From the NCBI GenBank assembly GCA_017883965.1, contig JAFNKG010000012.1, positions 1-48,499 of the forward strand: 48,499 nucleotides of DNA, written 5' to 3'. Both the position numbers and the translations under genes were made by a program. The DNA is from Candidatus Methanophagales archaeon. Its GTDB lineage: Archaea; Halobacteriota; Syntropharchaeia; Alkanophagales; Methanospirareceae. Under the pieces are notes generated by a model that made no database searches, was not told where the DNA came from, and saw only the letters and a list, made by a program, of their open reading frames with translations. Each line of letters starts with the position of its first letter. The stretch's first letter is position 1. Of the stretch, positions 1-9,027 are shown one piece after another.

Positions 1-1
1 C

Positions 2-307
2 GAAATTAGATATATTATTGAAATCGAAGACGGGAACGATCCAACCGATGAATTAAGATATAAGGTTGTTTTTTCAGATTATTGTATTCAAATTATGAAA
101 AGGCATCATACGCAATATAACGATCCAAAATTTATAATGGTCATTAAAGAACATCATTCTAATGAGAAGAAAAATATTACTGAAGGGAAAAAGAAAGCAC
201 TGAGCGCCAGATCGGATTTTTTAAAATCTCTTATTATAAATTTAGATAAAATCGAATTAATTATCAATGATGAACCTCTTGAAGAAATAGAGTTTTTAAT
301 TAAGTAA
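2..307 (+). CDS. hypothetical protein, 5'-truncated by window edge
   Basis: The frame of the 95..307 ORF is open back to base 2 (EIRYIIEIEDGNDPTDELRYKVVFSDYCIQIMKRHH...), so it is a partial CDS. Confidence 0.55.
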   Translation, partial: EIRYIIEIEDGNDPTDELRYKVVFSDYCIQIMKRHHTQYNDPKFIMVIKEHHSNEKKNITEGKKKALSARSDFLKSLIINLDKIELIINDEPLEEIEFLIK

Positions 308-440
308 TGCTGATAATACAAGTTCCCTGTATTTCCTACCCGGAAAAAACCGACAAAGCGGAAAAACGAAGCAAGTATCAGCGTGCCGAGCAAAATTCGT
401 ATTATCCAGTTGTTGAAAATCCAACCATCGGAACTGAACC

Positions 441-551
441 GTGCATCCAGTCTGGCTGGTAACAGGCAGTGACTCGGGTGATGGAATACTGGACGGCGAA
501 ATTGTGCAGGTGTATTCAACACCCAACAAGTTGACAGCCCCTATAAATTAA
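441..551 (+). pseudogene. remnant resembling a thrombospondin type-3/dockerin-like Ca-binding repeat (…TGSDSGDGILDGEIVQVYSTPNKLTAPIN*)
   Basis: Short open frame ending at 549-551 with a SDSGDGILDGE...YSTP motif and no intact upstream gene. Confidence 0.35.
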
Positions 552-767
552 TTGAGTAACACATATATTCTCATACATGTATGTTCACTCTTAACAATGG
601 GGATCAAAGAAAATACTATTAAATATTTTGGCAAACAAGAAGAAGCCTATTCAAAAGCGTTTATATTTCAGGACTCGGCGCATCTTTCAGAGATCGTCAG
701 AAGAAGTGGTGTAAAAAATTTGATGACGGGATGAAACGTGCAGGAACTGATGAGAATAAAACCAACA

Positions 768-3110
768 TTATTTATCCTTTGGCTTTTCTTCCTTCTCCTT
801 CGTATTACGAACTTCCTCCACACACGCTATAACGGCTTTCCGTAATTCTGGAATGAATACTTCCTGAAAAAAATTATACCTCTCTTCACCCACTTTGGTT
901 TCACACGTCCAGGGATCCAGTACGACAGACCTCATACAAGGGATAGCTTCTACTTTTTCTGAGTCGGAAACCCCGAGTCTTTCAGCAAGTGCGTTCATAA
1001 ATTTTGGACCATAATCAGCCCTATGGAAGGTCGTCTTTGAAATCATTACCCCATAATCATAAATTTTTGTTTTAGGTTGCGGATAGACTTTTTCGAAAAG
1101 TAGATCATGAAGCATAATAACTTTACCTATATCTTTATTGGGTTTACCATCGAGATCATAGAAATTAAAAATATAATCAACAAAGTTCTGATCAGAACCA
1201 ATCTCTTTAAGACAATGCATAGCCTCTTCATTTTCAAAAATTTCATCAATTGGTATTTCATAAAACAGATTTCTTAAATATTCTACATCTATCGCATCAG
1301 GCAGTTCATTAAAAGGAACGACAAAAAAAGGGTCTCCCTCCCTTACCATCGTTAGCACGTAGATGTAAAATAGCCGTGCATTTAAAAGGGATTGTCCCAT
1401 AAGTTTACCATATCCTTTTACTGAAGGTCTTATTACAGAGTGGCTTAAAAAAACAGCAGCCGCGGATGCACCCGGTTTAGAACCCTCAACACCGGATTCT
1501 CCGATACTCATCATTCTGCCGCTTTCGGAACCGATATAAGGAGCTCCAAACGTAACAAGATTTATCGTTTTACCATTTCGATAGCAAAGGCTTCCTGCGG
1601 GATATGGTACGTATCCCCACTTATGAGGATCAACCGTTACAGAATCACAATTTCTGAGCTCCTTCATTTGATCAATTACATACGTGCTTAATGGAACTTT
1701 TGAGGTATCAGGAATAAAAATGTCGTCTTCAGTCGAGTCTTTTTCCCACATTCCCGGTTTTTGTATATCAAAGTCTTTCCGGATGATGGAGACCAGGTAA
1801 CCACCCCACGCAGCATCTGCATGAATATTGAAATCAAAAGGCGTTTTATCCTCAGGTTCACGGAAGTCATTCCGCATAGTAATCATATCTTTTAAAGGAT
1901 CAACAGCACTTTCCTCTGTGCTGCCAATTACAGCAACAGTCAAAATAACGGGCTTTCGATTTTCACGGCATTTATTAAGCTTATCACGAAGTTCACCTAT
2001 ATCCATTCTTGCTTTTTCATCCACGAAAACGTTAATTAATCCATCTTCAAGAATATCCTTTTCTTCTCTGCTATCCTCTTCTTCTCTGCCATGACCTAAA
2101 CCAAGTAATGAAGCAGCCTTGGGCCAGGAATAATGTTTGGAAGAAGGAACTATCACAGCAGGTTGTTTAATACCCCTCTCCTTCAAATGATATTTTTCGT
2201 AAAATCCAACCATTCCTAAGGCATTCACCGAATATCTTTTTGTCAAACAATCCCAAATCTCACTCTCTTTTTCTTTAATCTTCTCCTCATCGTTATTCGC
2301 GTTTTCGATAAGATATGCGGCAATTGTCAGAGGAATTTCTAAAATCTCGTTGTTGCTAAGATTTAATAATTGCCATTCATCAAGGTCTACGAGTTTGACC
2401 TCTTCTCCGCCAAACATAACCTTAACATGATCTTTTGCATCTTTATATTCGTTATTTAGTGCGTCTTTTATGCCAATGGGTAAGTACCGTAATTCTCGTG
2501 CTGACCACATAGCTTCAATATTAGCTACCGTTCCGTCACAGGTAATGTGACCCCATGAAGTATGGTCAAACCCGATCATAGTGCAAATATCATTCGCGGC
2601 AAAAATTTCAAGGAATGTCGTTGCAGGAGACCCCTGGATTGAGACATTGTTTTGGTTTTGTAGCATTGCAGTAAAATAACCAACTAATGAAGGAAGGGTA
2701 ACATCCCAATTCATATGTCCCTGATAGCGCATGCTAAACCAGGGAACAGAATAATCGTTTAAAAAAGTTATCAACCGATAAAAATTATCCTTTAACGATT
2801 GAATTGCAGCAAGGTACCCGGGAGTTATCTTAATTTCTTCGGTCACATAACCGGGATCCTCAGGATGGAAACTCCTTCTTCCATAGGCAATATTGTTCAT
2901 CGCCTCGGTAATTAATTCACAAAAGATGTGCATATTTTCTGCCTTTGTACCCAGGAACCATCCAGTTATTTCCTCTTTTCCAACATCTTTTCGGGTTTGA
3001 ACATGCCCTTCAATTCCGGGAAGATTCTTAAACGCCTCAAATGAATAAGTCCCTAAGCTGTCTGCCTGGAAATCTTTCGGTAACCCGACTTTTGCCAATC
3101 TTCTGACCAT
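768..3110 (-). CDS. large group II pyridoxal-dependent decarboxylase (glutamate/tyrosine/aspartate decarboxylase-like)
   Basis: 780 aa; PLP-lysine motif VDPHKWGYVPYPAGS and HADAAWGGY motif. Confidence 0.85.
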   Translation of the reverse strand: MVRRLAKVGLPKDFQADSLGTYSFEAFKNLPGIEGHVQTRKDVGKEEITGWFLGTKAENMHIFCELITEAMNNIAYGRRSFHPEDPGYVTEEIKITPGYLAAIQSLKDNFYRLITFLNDYSVPWFSMRYQGHMNWDVTLPSLVGYFTAMLQNQNNVSIQGSPATTFLEIFAANDICTMIGFDHTSWGHITCDGTVANIEAMWSARELRYLPIGIKDALNNEYKDAKDHVKVMFGGEEVKLVDLDEWQLLNLSNNEILEIPLTIAAYLIENANNDEEKIKEKESEIWDCLTKRYSVNALGMVGFYEKYHLKERGIKQPAVIVPSSKHYSWPKAASLLGLGHGREEEDSREEKDILEDGLINVFVDEKARMDIGELRDKLNKCRENRKPVILTVAVIGSTEESAVDPLKDMITMRNDFREPEDKTPFDFNIHADAAWGGYLVSIIRKDFDIQKPGMWEKDSTEDDIFIPDTSKVPLSTYVIDQMKELRNCDSVTVDPHKWGYVPYPAGSLCYRNGKTINLVTFGAPYIGSESGRMMSIGESGVEGSKPGASAAAVFLSHSVIRPSVKGYGKLMGQSLLNARLFYIYVLTMVREGDPFFVVPFNELPDAIDVEYLRNLFYEIPIDEIFENEEAMHCLKEIGSDQNFVDYIFNFYDLDGKPNKDIGKVIMLHDLLFEKVYPQPKTKIYDYGVMISKTTFHRADYGPKFMNALAERLGVSDSEKVEAIPCMRSVVLDPWTCETKVGEERYNFFQEVFIPELRKAVIACVEEVRNTKEKEEKPKDK

Positions 3111-3148
3111 TTTACTCCTCCTTATACTTATTTTTATACAGGTCTTCT

Positions 3149-5332
3149 CTATCTATCATAATATTCTTTTGCTACGTTAAGTAATTTGGAATCCTCATTG
3201 GGTTTGAAGTCAGGCTCAACATGCTCATAGTTTTTTAACCAATTGGAAATAGGTATAGGTTCAAGGGTATCAGCCGGTTCGAACCCCAGAATCCGGGAAT
3301 AAAAATACAATTCTGCCTCAAGAGCCTTTTTTATATTTTCGGCGATTCGGAAGCCATGTTGTTCATGGTCAAATAAAAGAAACACCACAGGTTTACCTTT
3401 TTCCTTAAGTGCCTCTACCATTTGTTCTGCCTGCTCAGGTGGAACAACCCTATCCTCCTTACCTTGAAAGAAAATCATTGGACAATCGAGTAACTGTATA
3501 TTATAATAAGGGGACCGCATTTTAAATGTCTTTATCACCGAGTCTATCGGTCCAACAAGTTCATAAGCATAATAAGACTCAAATTTGTGAGTATGAATTG
3601 CCAGTGTCTCTAAATTGGAAATGCCATAATAACTTGCTACACCTTTGCAACAATGGGTAAAAGTAGCAAGAACAAGGGTTAGATAACCCCCGGCACTTCC
3701 GCCTCGTGCTACTACACGGTTTTTATCAATCTTATTAGTATCAGAAAGATACTTTACACAATTCACACAGTCGTCTCGATCATATATTCCAAAATTATTA
3801 TACAATGAAAGCCTGTATGAGCGTCCGTACCCGGTACTACCGCGATAATTTACATCAACCACCCCAATTCCCCTGCTTGTAAAATATTGGATAGTCATAT
3901 CGAGTTCCGTAGAGGCAGCACCTGTTGGTCCACCATGTGCTTTAATTACTAAAGGAGGATATTGGTCATTCGGACCGGTGAACCTGGGATTGCAGGGCGG
4001 ATAATAAAGAGCGAAAGCTGTTTTCTTTTTACCGCTCCCTACCGGATCGGAGGTCTCGTAGGAAACAGGTTCATATTTTGATATATAATTGTATAAGGGC
4101 TCTTTGGACTCCGGGGATTTGTTAAATAAATCAATACGTGTACCGCGTTGAATTACCGCCATTTGGGCCCTTTCTTCACTCAACCTGACAATTGAAGAAG
4201 GAAAATATGGACCTCCTGCAATAAAAACAACGTTTCCAGAACAAACCCGTACTTGCTTGATTTCAGTCACTTCTTTGAATTTTGGGTCTTCTGCTTCAAT
4301 AGGGAAAGTTATTGGAAGTTCTTTAAATACAAACGTTTCAGTATTGATCTCTCCAAGTTTCCAAATTCCACTCTTATTGTATGCAGCTATTATAGTGTCC
4401 CCCGTCAAAAAAGAATAGGTAGACATCCTTAGATTCCATTGTGGTGCGCCAAATTCTACATCCTTTGGAGCATTTTTAGAAATTTTTTCATCACCATCGT
4501 CATTGTGCCGATATATATGCCACCAATTATCGCGGTCCGAAACATAATACAGTTTATTCTGCCACCATTGAGGTTGAAATAGTGATTCCCCCTTTTCCAA
4601 CTCATTCGTATTACCTGCGATTTTTTTTATTTTTTCCCTGTCCAAAAGACCATTTCCATCAAATTCCGCAACCCAAAGTTCATTACTATCCCACGGCATA
4701 CGTCCAAAGTTCCATGCTAACCATGCGAGTTTTTCTCCATCAGGACTCAAACAAGGTGAAGAATAAAAATCTCTTAAATAATCACTCTCAGAATCGTCGG
4801 GATAGGATAAAAGAACCACCGGCTCTTTCTGACCATCCAGATCGAGTGCCACTATTTCTGTAACTGCATAACCTCTTTTTAATACTGTATGATCTTCTCT
4901 TATACAAATCATTCTGTTTCGTCTTTTATCAATTACCCCGTCACCATATCTCATGTTTACCTCAGGGGTTATTGGAATCGGCTGGTTTTCAGATTCTTTC
5001 CTGAATACCCGTTGATCATTGGTATTCGGTTTATCAGCCCCGGAAAAATTTGAAAAATATACTTTTCCATCAGAAACAGCAAAAGACCCGCCCCCGTACT
5101 CATAAACAAGAGTACGAGCACTAAAACCTCGAGGTATTACATCTTCTTTTTTCCCTTTTGAGCTATATTTTACTATTACATATCTCCCATTCTCCTCAGG
5201 GCGGCTTTCTACCCAGTAAATGTCACCCTGGTCAATAGCTATTTGCAGAAAGTCTTTTTTTCCTCTTACTATAAAATCCGGTGTAATAGGCGACTTCCAT
5301 GATCCATACGCTACTTGCTTCTTCAATGACAT
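3149..5332 (-). CDS. S9 family (prolyl oligopeptidase/dipeptidyl aminopeptidase-like) peptidase
   Basis: Beta-propeller-like N-terminus plus catalytic GGSAGGYL and C-terminal DHEQHGF; start chosen at MSLKKQVAYGSW (5332) because the upstream ORF extension overlaps the amidohydrolase fragment. Confidence 0.85.
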   Translation of the reverse strand: MSLKKQVAYGSWKSPITPDFIVRGKKDFLQIAIDQGDIYWVESRPEENGRYVIVKYSSKGKKEDVIPRGFSARTLVYEYGGGSFAVSDGKVYFSNFSGADKPNTNDQRVFRKESENQPIPITPEVNMRYGDGVIDKRRNRMICIREDHTVLKRGYAVTEIVALDLDGQKEPVVLLSYPDDSESDYLRDFYSSPCLSPDGEKLAWLAWNFGRMPWDSNELWVAEFDGNGLLDREKIKKIAGNTNELEKGESLFQPQWWQNKLYYVSDRDNWWHIYRHNDDGDEKISKNAPKDVEFGAPQWNLRMSTYSFLTGDTIIAAYNKSGIWKLGEINTETFVFKELPITFPIEAEDPKFKEVTEIKQVRVCSGNVVFIAGGPYFPSSIVRLSEERAQMAVIQRGTRIDLFNKSPESKEPLYNYISKYEPVSYETSDPVGSGKKKTAFALYYPPCNPRFTGPNDQYPPLVIKAHGGPTGAASTELDMTIQYFTSRGIGVVDVNYRGSTGYGRSYRLSLYNNFGIYDRDDCVNCVKYLSDTNKIDKNRVVARGGSAGGYLTLVLATFTHCCKGVASYYGISNLETLAIHTHKFESYYAYELVGPIDSVIKTFKMRSPYYNIQLLDCPMIFFQGKEDRVVPPEQAEQMVEALKEKGKPVVFLLFDHEQHGFRIAENIKKALEAELYFYSRILGFEPADTLEPIPISNWLKNYEHVEPDFKPNEDSKLLNVAKEYYDR

Positions 5333-5345
5333 TTTTTTTCCTTTT

Positions 5346-5723
5346 TCAAAACCACAATCGAGTGGCGTTTTCACGAGTGACCATAGTAGCCACCTGCTCT
5401 GGAAGGGGCTCAAATAGCTGGTTGTACCTTCCGATGGTTTTTCCGTAGGTGTCGAAATGACCACACAGGTCGCTTCCAATCATAAAGCGGTCGGGATATT
5501 TTTTGATGAGTTCCAGCCAGTGTGCTTTGGGTTGTTTGCGGCCATCAAGGACAACATCGTCATAGCCCACCCACGAAAAGGTCTTCAGCATGGGTTGTAG
5601 CATTTCGGTGTAGAATTTAGGGGTGACACGACGAGAAACCCCACAGTGCGCCCATAATACGGTTGTTTTCGGAAATTTATCCAGGATTACCCGCAGTTCG
5701 TGAATTTCAAGGCTGTAACTCAT
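5346..5723 (-). pseudogene. C-terminal fragment of an amidohydrolase-2 family (PF04909-like) protein
   Basis: 125 aa with IHELRVILDKFPKTTVLWAHCGVSRRV...RFMIGSDLCGH...RENATRLWF; lacks the N-terminal metal-binding half. Confidence 0.6.
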
Positions 5724-5725
5724 CT

Positions 5726-7096
5726 TCAGTCTCCTTTCTGTCCAGCTTCGAACTTAGTCCACGGCTTGGAAGGACGATCATACAGGTAGCCATCAAGGTA
5801 GGACCATTGGGGATGCTCGTTGAGGAATAGTTCGGCTTTAAACTCCAGACCGCTGCTATTACCCCACCGCGCCAAAAAAGAAAGACTTTCTGCCATGATG
5901 CTGTCACATACCTTTCCATCCACGGCGCCCCGAGGCTGGTAGGGTAGCGGACGTCCGGGCTGGCTCATATATGCCCGGTCATCCAGTTCATAGTGACCGT
6001 CCACAGTACGTGAACAAGGATTATCGTCCTTTTGCAAATAAACGTCATAATGGTCAGCGATAATTTCCTTCCCCACATCAGCGGTGATTTTTCCGTAATG
6101 TTTCTTCATCAGGTCGCCGAGCCGGACCTGCCGCGCGCCCTGGTGCCGCCGGATGTCGGCGAAACCGGTATTGGAGCACTCAAGGTTTCGGATGCGTGGA
6201 TCGGTGGGGGCGTTGAAACCTATGAAGAAGCCCTGTTCCGGATTCATCTCAACGTTCCAGAATTCCAAACCCAGCTCGAACCGCATGATGTCGCCGGTTT
6301 TGGTATTGCCCAAAAGCCAGCTATTGGCATAGCCGCCGTTGTTATGTTTTTTCATGAGGTTCACAAACTCTTCCAGGCTCTCTGCATACTGCATGGCAAG
6401 ACGGACGCGAAAGAATTCCGCCATTTCATCGGACTTGTACAGGCTGAACCCACCCATGGTGGTTTCCGTCCCCATGATGCCTGCGTCGGTTACGAAAAAG
6501 TCGGCAAAGCTATCAACAAATCCCGGTGCGGACTGCATGAAGATCCGGTGTCCCTCAGACGGGGCAATGTCGAGGATCAGATTGGAGAACTGGCCTGTCT
6601 CAAAATTGGACCATGAGTTGTGTGCCATGACAATTTTATGGTCTATGGTGGCTTCGCCATGAGCCATGAAAGCGCTGCAATGATCGTGCTGTGCGGGCAT
6701 GGACGGTGCGTATTTGAGCCGAGCTTTTTCGTTTGGCCACCAATAGTCAGTGAGTTCCTCATACCCGTTCCAGGCAAGAATTTCCTGCCAGGTGATGTCA
6801 ACGCCAGCAGTCTGGGCGCCGTTCGCTATCCCTCGTATCTCATTCAATAGTTCCTTAGCAGGATATTTCGCAGATGGAAATTCTTTGGTGAACAGTTGCG
6901 CTGCGGCTTCCACGAAAAACTCCCAGGTCTTACCTGTGTTGAAGAAGGTCAAATATCGCAGACTTTGCCGGATGGTCTCCAGTTCTTTAGCAAGTAGATA
7001 CCCATGCTGGAACCCCCTTTCAAAGGCATCGCCCTCGATGTGAAGATATATCCAGCCGTTTTGGTCAAAACGATAACCTTTTCCCGATTTTTGCAT
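5726..7096 (-). CDS. C45-family autoproteolytic acyltransferase/hydrolase (phospholipase B-like)
   Basis: 456 aa; ERGFQHGYLLAKEL, HDHCSAFMAHGEAT (candidate Cys nucleophile), MAHNSWSNFETGQF. Confidence 0.75.
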   Translation of the reverse strand: MQKSGKGYRFDQNGWIYLHIEGDAFERGFQHGYLLAKELETIRQSLRYLTFFNTGKTWEFFVEAAAQLFTKEFPSAKYPAKELLNEIRGIANGAQTAGVDITWQEILAWNGYEELTDYWWPNEKARLKYAPSMPAQHDHCSAFMAHGEATIDHKIVMAHNSWSNFETGQFSNLILDIAPSEGHRIFMQSAPGFVDSFADFFVTDAGIMGTETTMGGFSLYKSDEMAEFFRVRLAMQYAESLEEFVNLMKKHNNGGYANSWLLGNTKTGDIMRFELGLEFWNVEMNPEQGFFIGFNAPTDPRIRNLECSNTGFADIRRHQGARQVRLGDLMKKHYGKITADVGKEIIADHYDVYLQKDDNPCSRTVDGHYELDDRAYMSQPGRPLPYQPRGAVDGKVCDSIMAESLSFLARWGNSSGLEFKAELFLNEHPQWSYLDGYLYDRPSKPWTKFEAGQKGD

Positions 7097-7276
7097 AGTT
7101 CTTACTCCTATATAGTTCCATTATAATATAGTGAATTATCCCAATCCCTTTAAAAAGATTTAGGTTTTTGGGGTTGTAAAGTTATTGGGTGTTCTCGCCT
7201 GAAATTAAAAATTATATCTTAATTTGGCTTATTATCCGTAATAAAACCGAAACTGCTTATTATGATGAGAGCAAGG

Positions 7277-7367
7277 GAGCCGTAGATAACCTCTCCGGAA
7301 TGGAGAGCGTGACTATCCTGCTGATTGGGAAATGCAAGTTCCGGGATTCGATTCCCCGTATTGGCTC
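7277..7367 (+). other. tRNA-like / T-arm-like structured remnant (unresolved)
   Basis: GAGCC...GGCTC ends, CTCTCC-GGAAT-GGAGAG hairpin and CGGGATTCGATTCCCCG T-arm-like segment; no normal D arm and poor acceptor pairing. Confidence 0.2.
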
Positions 7368-7595
7368 AATAAAATGTGGAAAATCCTAAATCCTAATTTC
7401 TAATAAATTCATTTGTCATCAAATAAAAAACAGCGGATAAAAGGGAAATCAATGATTTTTTCAAATTCGTCTGTCGGGATTTATTTGCGAGACGCTATAT
7501 GGCATGGCAAAGATACGCAAGTTATTTATATACCCTCACCTATTCTTCTAAAAGTCAAGAAGTAAAAATGATTGAGAAAACGAAAGGAGGAAAGA

Positions 7596-8024
7596 ATGGC
7601 AGAGGCAAAACATGGTGATACCGTTAAGGTTCACTACACGGGCAAATTGGAGGATGGCACGGTATTTGATACTTCCGTTGACCACGACCCGCTACAATTT
7701 ACAATAGGCGAGGGTCAGATAATCCCGGGCTTTGAACAAGCGGTGGTCGGGATGAATCCGGGCGAATCGAAAACCATCAAGGTCACGGCGGATGATGCGT
7801 ATGGTCTACACCATGAGGAAATGGTATTGGTGGTAGATCGAAACCAATTGCCAGCGGACTTGAACCCAGAGGTCGGTCAGCAGTTACAAAGCCGTCAACC
7901 GGATGGTCAAACAATTGTAGTCACGGTAACCGATGTCTCCGAATCGAGCGTGACGTTAGATGCTAACCATCCTTTGGCTGGGAAAGACCTGACTTTTGAG
8001 ATTCAGCTCGTAGAGATCGTTTAA
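7596..8024 (+). CDS. FKBP-type peptidyl-prolyl cis-trans isomerase (SlyD/SlpA-like)
   Basis: VHYTGKLEDGTVFDTS..., IIPGFEQAVVGMNPGE; RBS AAAGGAGGAAAG just upstream of the ATG at 7596. Confidence 0.92.
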   Translation: MAEAKHGDTVKVHYTGKLEDGTVFDTSVDHDPLQFTIGEGQIIPGFEQAVVGMNPGESKTIKVTADDAYGLHHEEMVLVVDRNQLPADLNPEVGQQLQSRQPDGQTIVVTVTDVSESSVTLDANHPLAGKDLTFEIQLVEIV

Positions 8025-8028
8025 CCGT

Positions 8029-8054
8029 TTCGTTTATGGTATCATAAAAACGAA
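8029..8054 (+). terminator. hairpin downstream of the FKBP gene
   Basis: Inverted repeat TTCGTTTATG-GTAT-CATAAAAACGAA. Confidence 0.4.
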
Positions 8055-8105
8055 GCAGCAGAAAAACCAAGCAGATATAGAATAAGCGGTGAGAAGGGAG
8101 CTAAT

Positions 8106-8837
8106 TTAAGAGAGTTTTATCTCAAGATCAGGATTAAAGAGATACACAAATGCGTCTTTGGGATTGTAATACAAGCCAATGGCTCGTATCTCAACACCAG
8201 ATGAATACGCCTCCTTAAGAGCTTCGTAGAGCTTCGGATCTGCGTGTTTATTCGGTTTAAACGCTTTGACGTGTGGCAATGCAGCAATAAACAGCAGTAT
8301 TCCTTCTCCGCCGCTTTCTTTCACATAACCAGAAAGCTCTTTTACGTGTCTTCTCCCTCTATCCGAAGGACAATCGGGATACATGGCATACTCGCCTTCT
8401 CGTAAAACCGCGCTTTTTACCTCGAGATAAACAGCCCTTCCATGACATTCCATGAGATAATCAATGAGTGATGCGCTCAATTTTGCGTTTCTCTTTAGAA
8501 TGCGGCATCCCGCAAGCCACGGAATGTGGTTTGCCTCCAACGATTCTTCAAAGGCTTTCATTTGCAGTTGCGTATCAATGAGCGCTCCAAACCCGCTCTC
8601 TTCTATCGCAAACAGCCTGAAATCTGTTTTATCCGTATTTTGAGTTTTAAAACAGAACGCTTTCCTACCTTTGACCAATAATTCGTAGAGCCTTCCGGTG
8701 TTGTTTATGTAGGCAGGATGATAGTTTCCTTTGATCTCTACCGTTACAACGAACCTGTTAAGGCGCTCGATTATTCTGCATTCCTGGGGATTTTCAATCC
8801 TGAAGACTTTTATATTTGTCGGTTCTTCCACATTCAT
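8106..8837 (-). CDS. sfsA: SfsA family protein (sugar fermentation stimulation protein homolog)
   Basis: RFVVTVEIKGNYHPAYINNTGRLYELL..., YLEVKSAVLREGEYAMYPDCPSDRGRRHVKEL; ORF opens at 8870 but the M at 8837 is the likelier start. Confidence 0.85.
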   Translation of the reverse strand: MNVEEPTNIKVFRIENPQECRIIERLNRFVVTVEIKGNYHPAYINNTGRLYELLVKGRKAFCFKTQNTDKTDFRLFAIEESGFGALIDTQLQMKAFEESLEANHIPWLAGCRILKRNAKLSASLIDYLMECHGRAVYLEVKSAVLREGEYAMYPDCPSDRGRRHVKELSGYVKESGGEGILLFIAALPHVKAFKPNKHADPKLYEALKEAYSSGVEIRAIGLYYNPKDAFVYLFNPDLEIKLS

Positions 8838-8924
8838 AAAAAATTCAAAGCTATACTTTAAATAGTGCAAATTATAGATTCAAATAGGTTGAGCATAATG
8901 ATGAGTAACCTTCTGCCAAAGGGA

Positions 8925-9005
8925 AGTATATACGAAGTAAACTTCGCATATCATTCCAAAATGGGTGGATATACGACATTGATGTCGGATATACCGATGT
9001 TAGGC
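8925..9005 (+). repeat. degenerate attC/attI-like site A preceding the cassette array
   Basis: Ends in core GTTAGGC (8999-9005); imperfect outer stem AGTATATACGA...TCGGATATACC; internal hairpins; degenerate left core GCCAAAG at 8925. Confidence 0.4.
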
Positions 9006-9027
9006 GAAATGCAAAGAGGGTAATAAT

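Noticed and set aside
5333-5479. N-terminal extension of the S9 peptidase ORF (MEATCVVISTPTEKPSEG...)
   Set aside because: It is the off-frame reading of the amidohydrolase fragment; the real start is most likely MSLKKQ at 5332.
6032-6616. Plus-strand 194-aa ORF
   Set aside because: Antisense to the well-supported C45-family gene, with no recognisable domain; GC-rich shadow ORF.
7262-7324. Possible C/D box sRNA (ATGATGA ... CTGA)
   Set aside because: No convincing internal D'/C' boxes, and the strong CTCTCC/GGAGAG hairpin is incompatible with a C/D guide fold.
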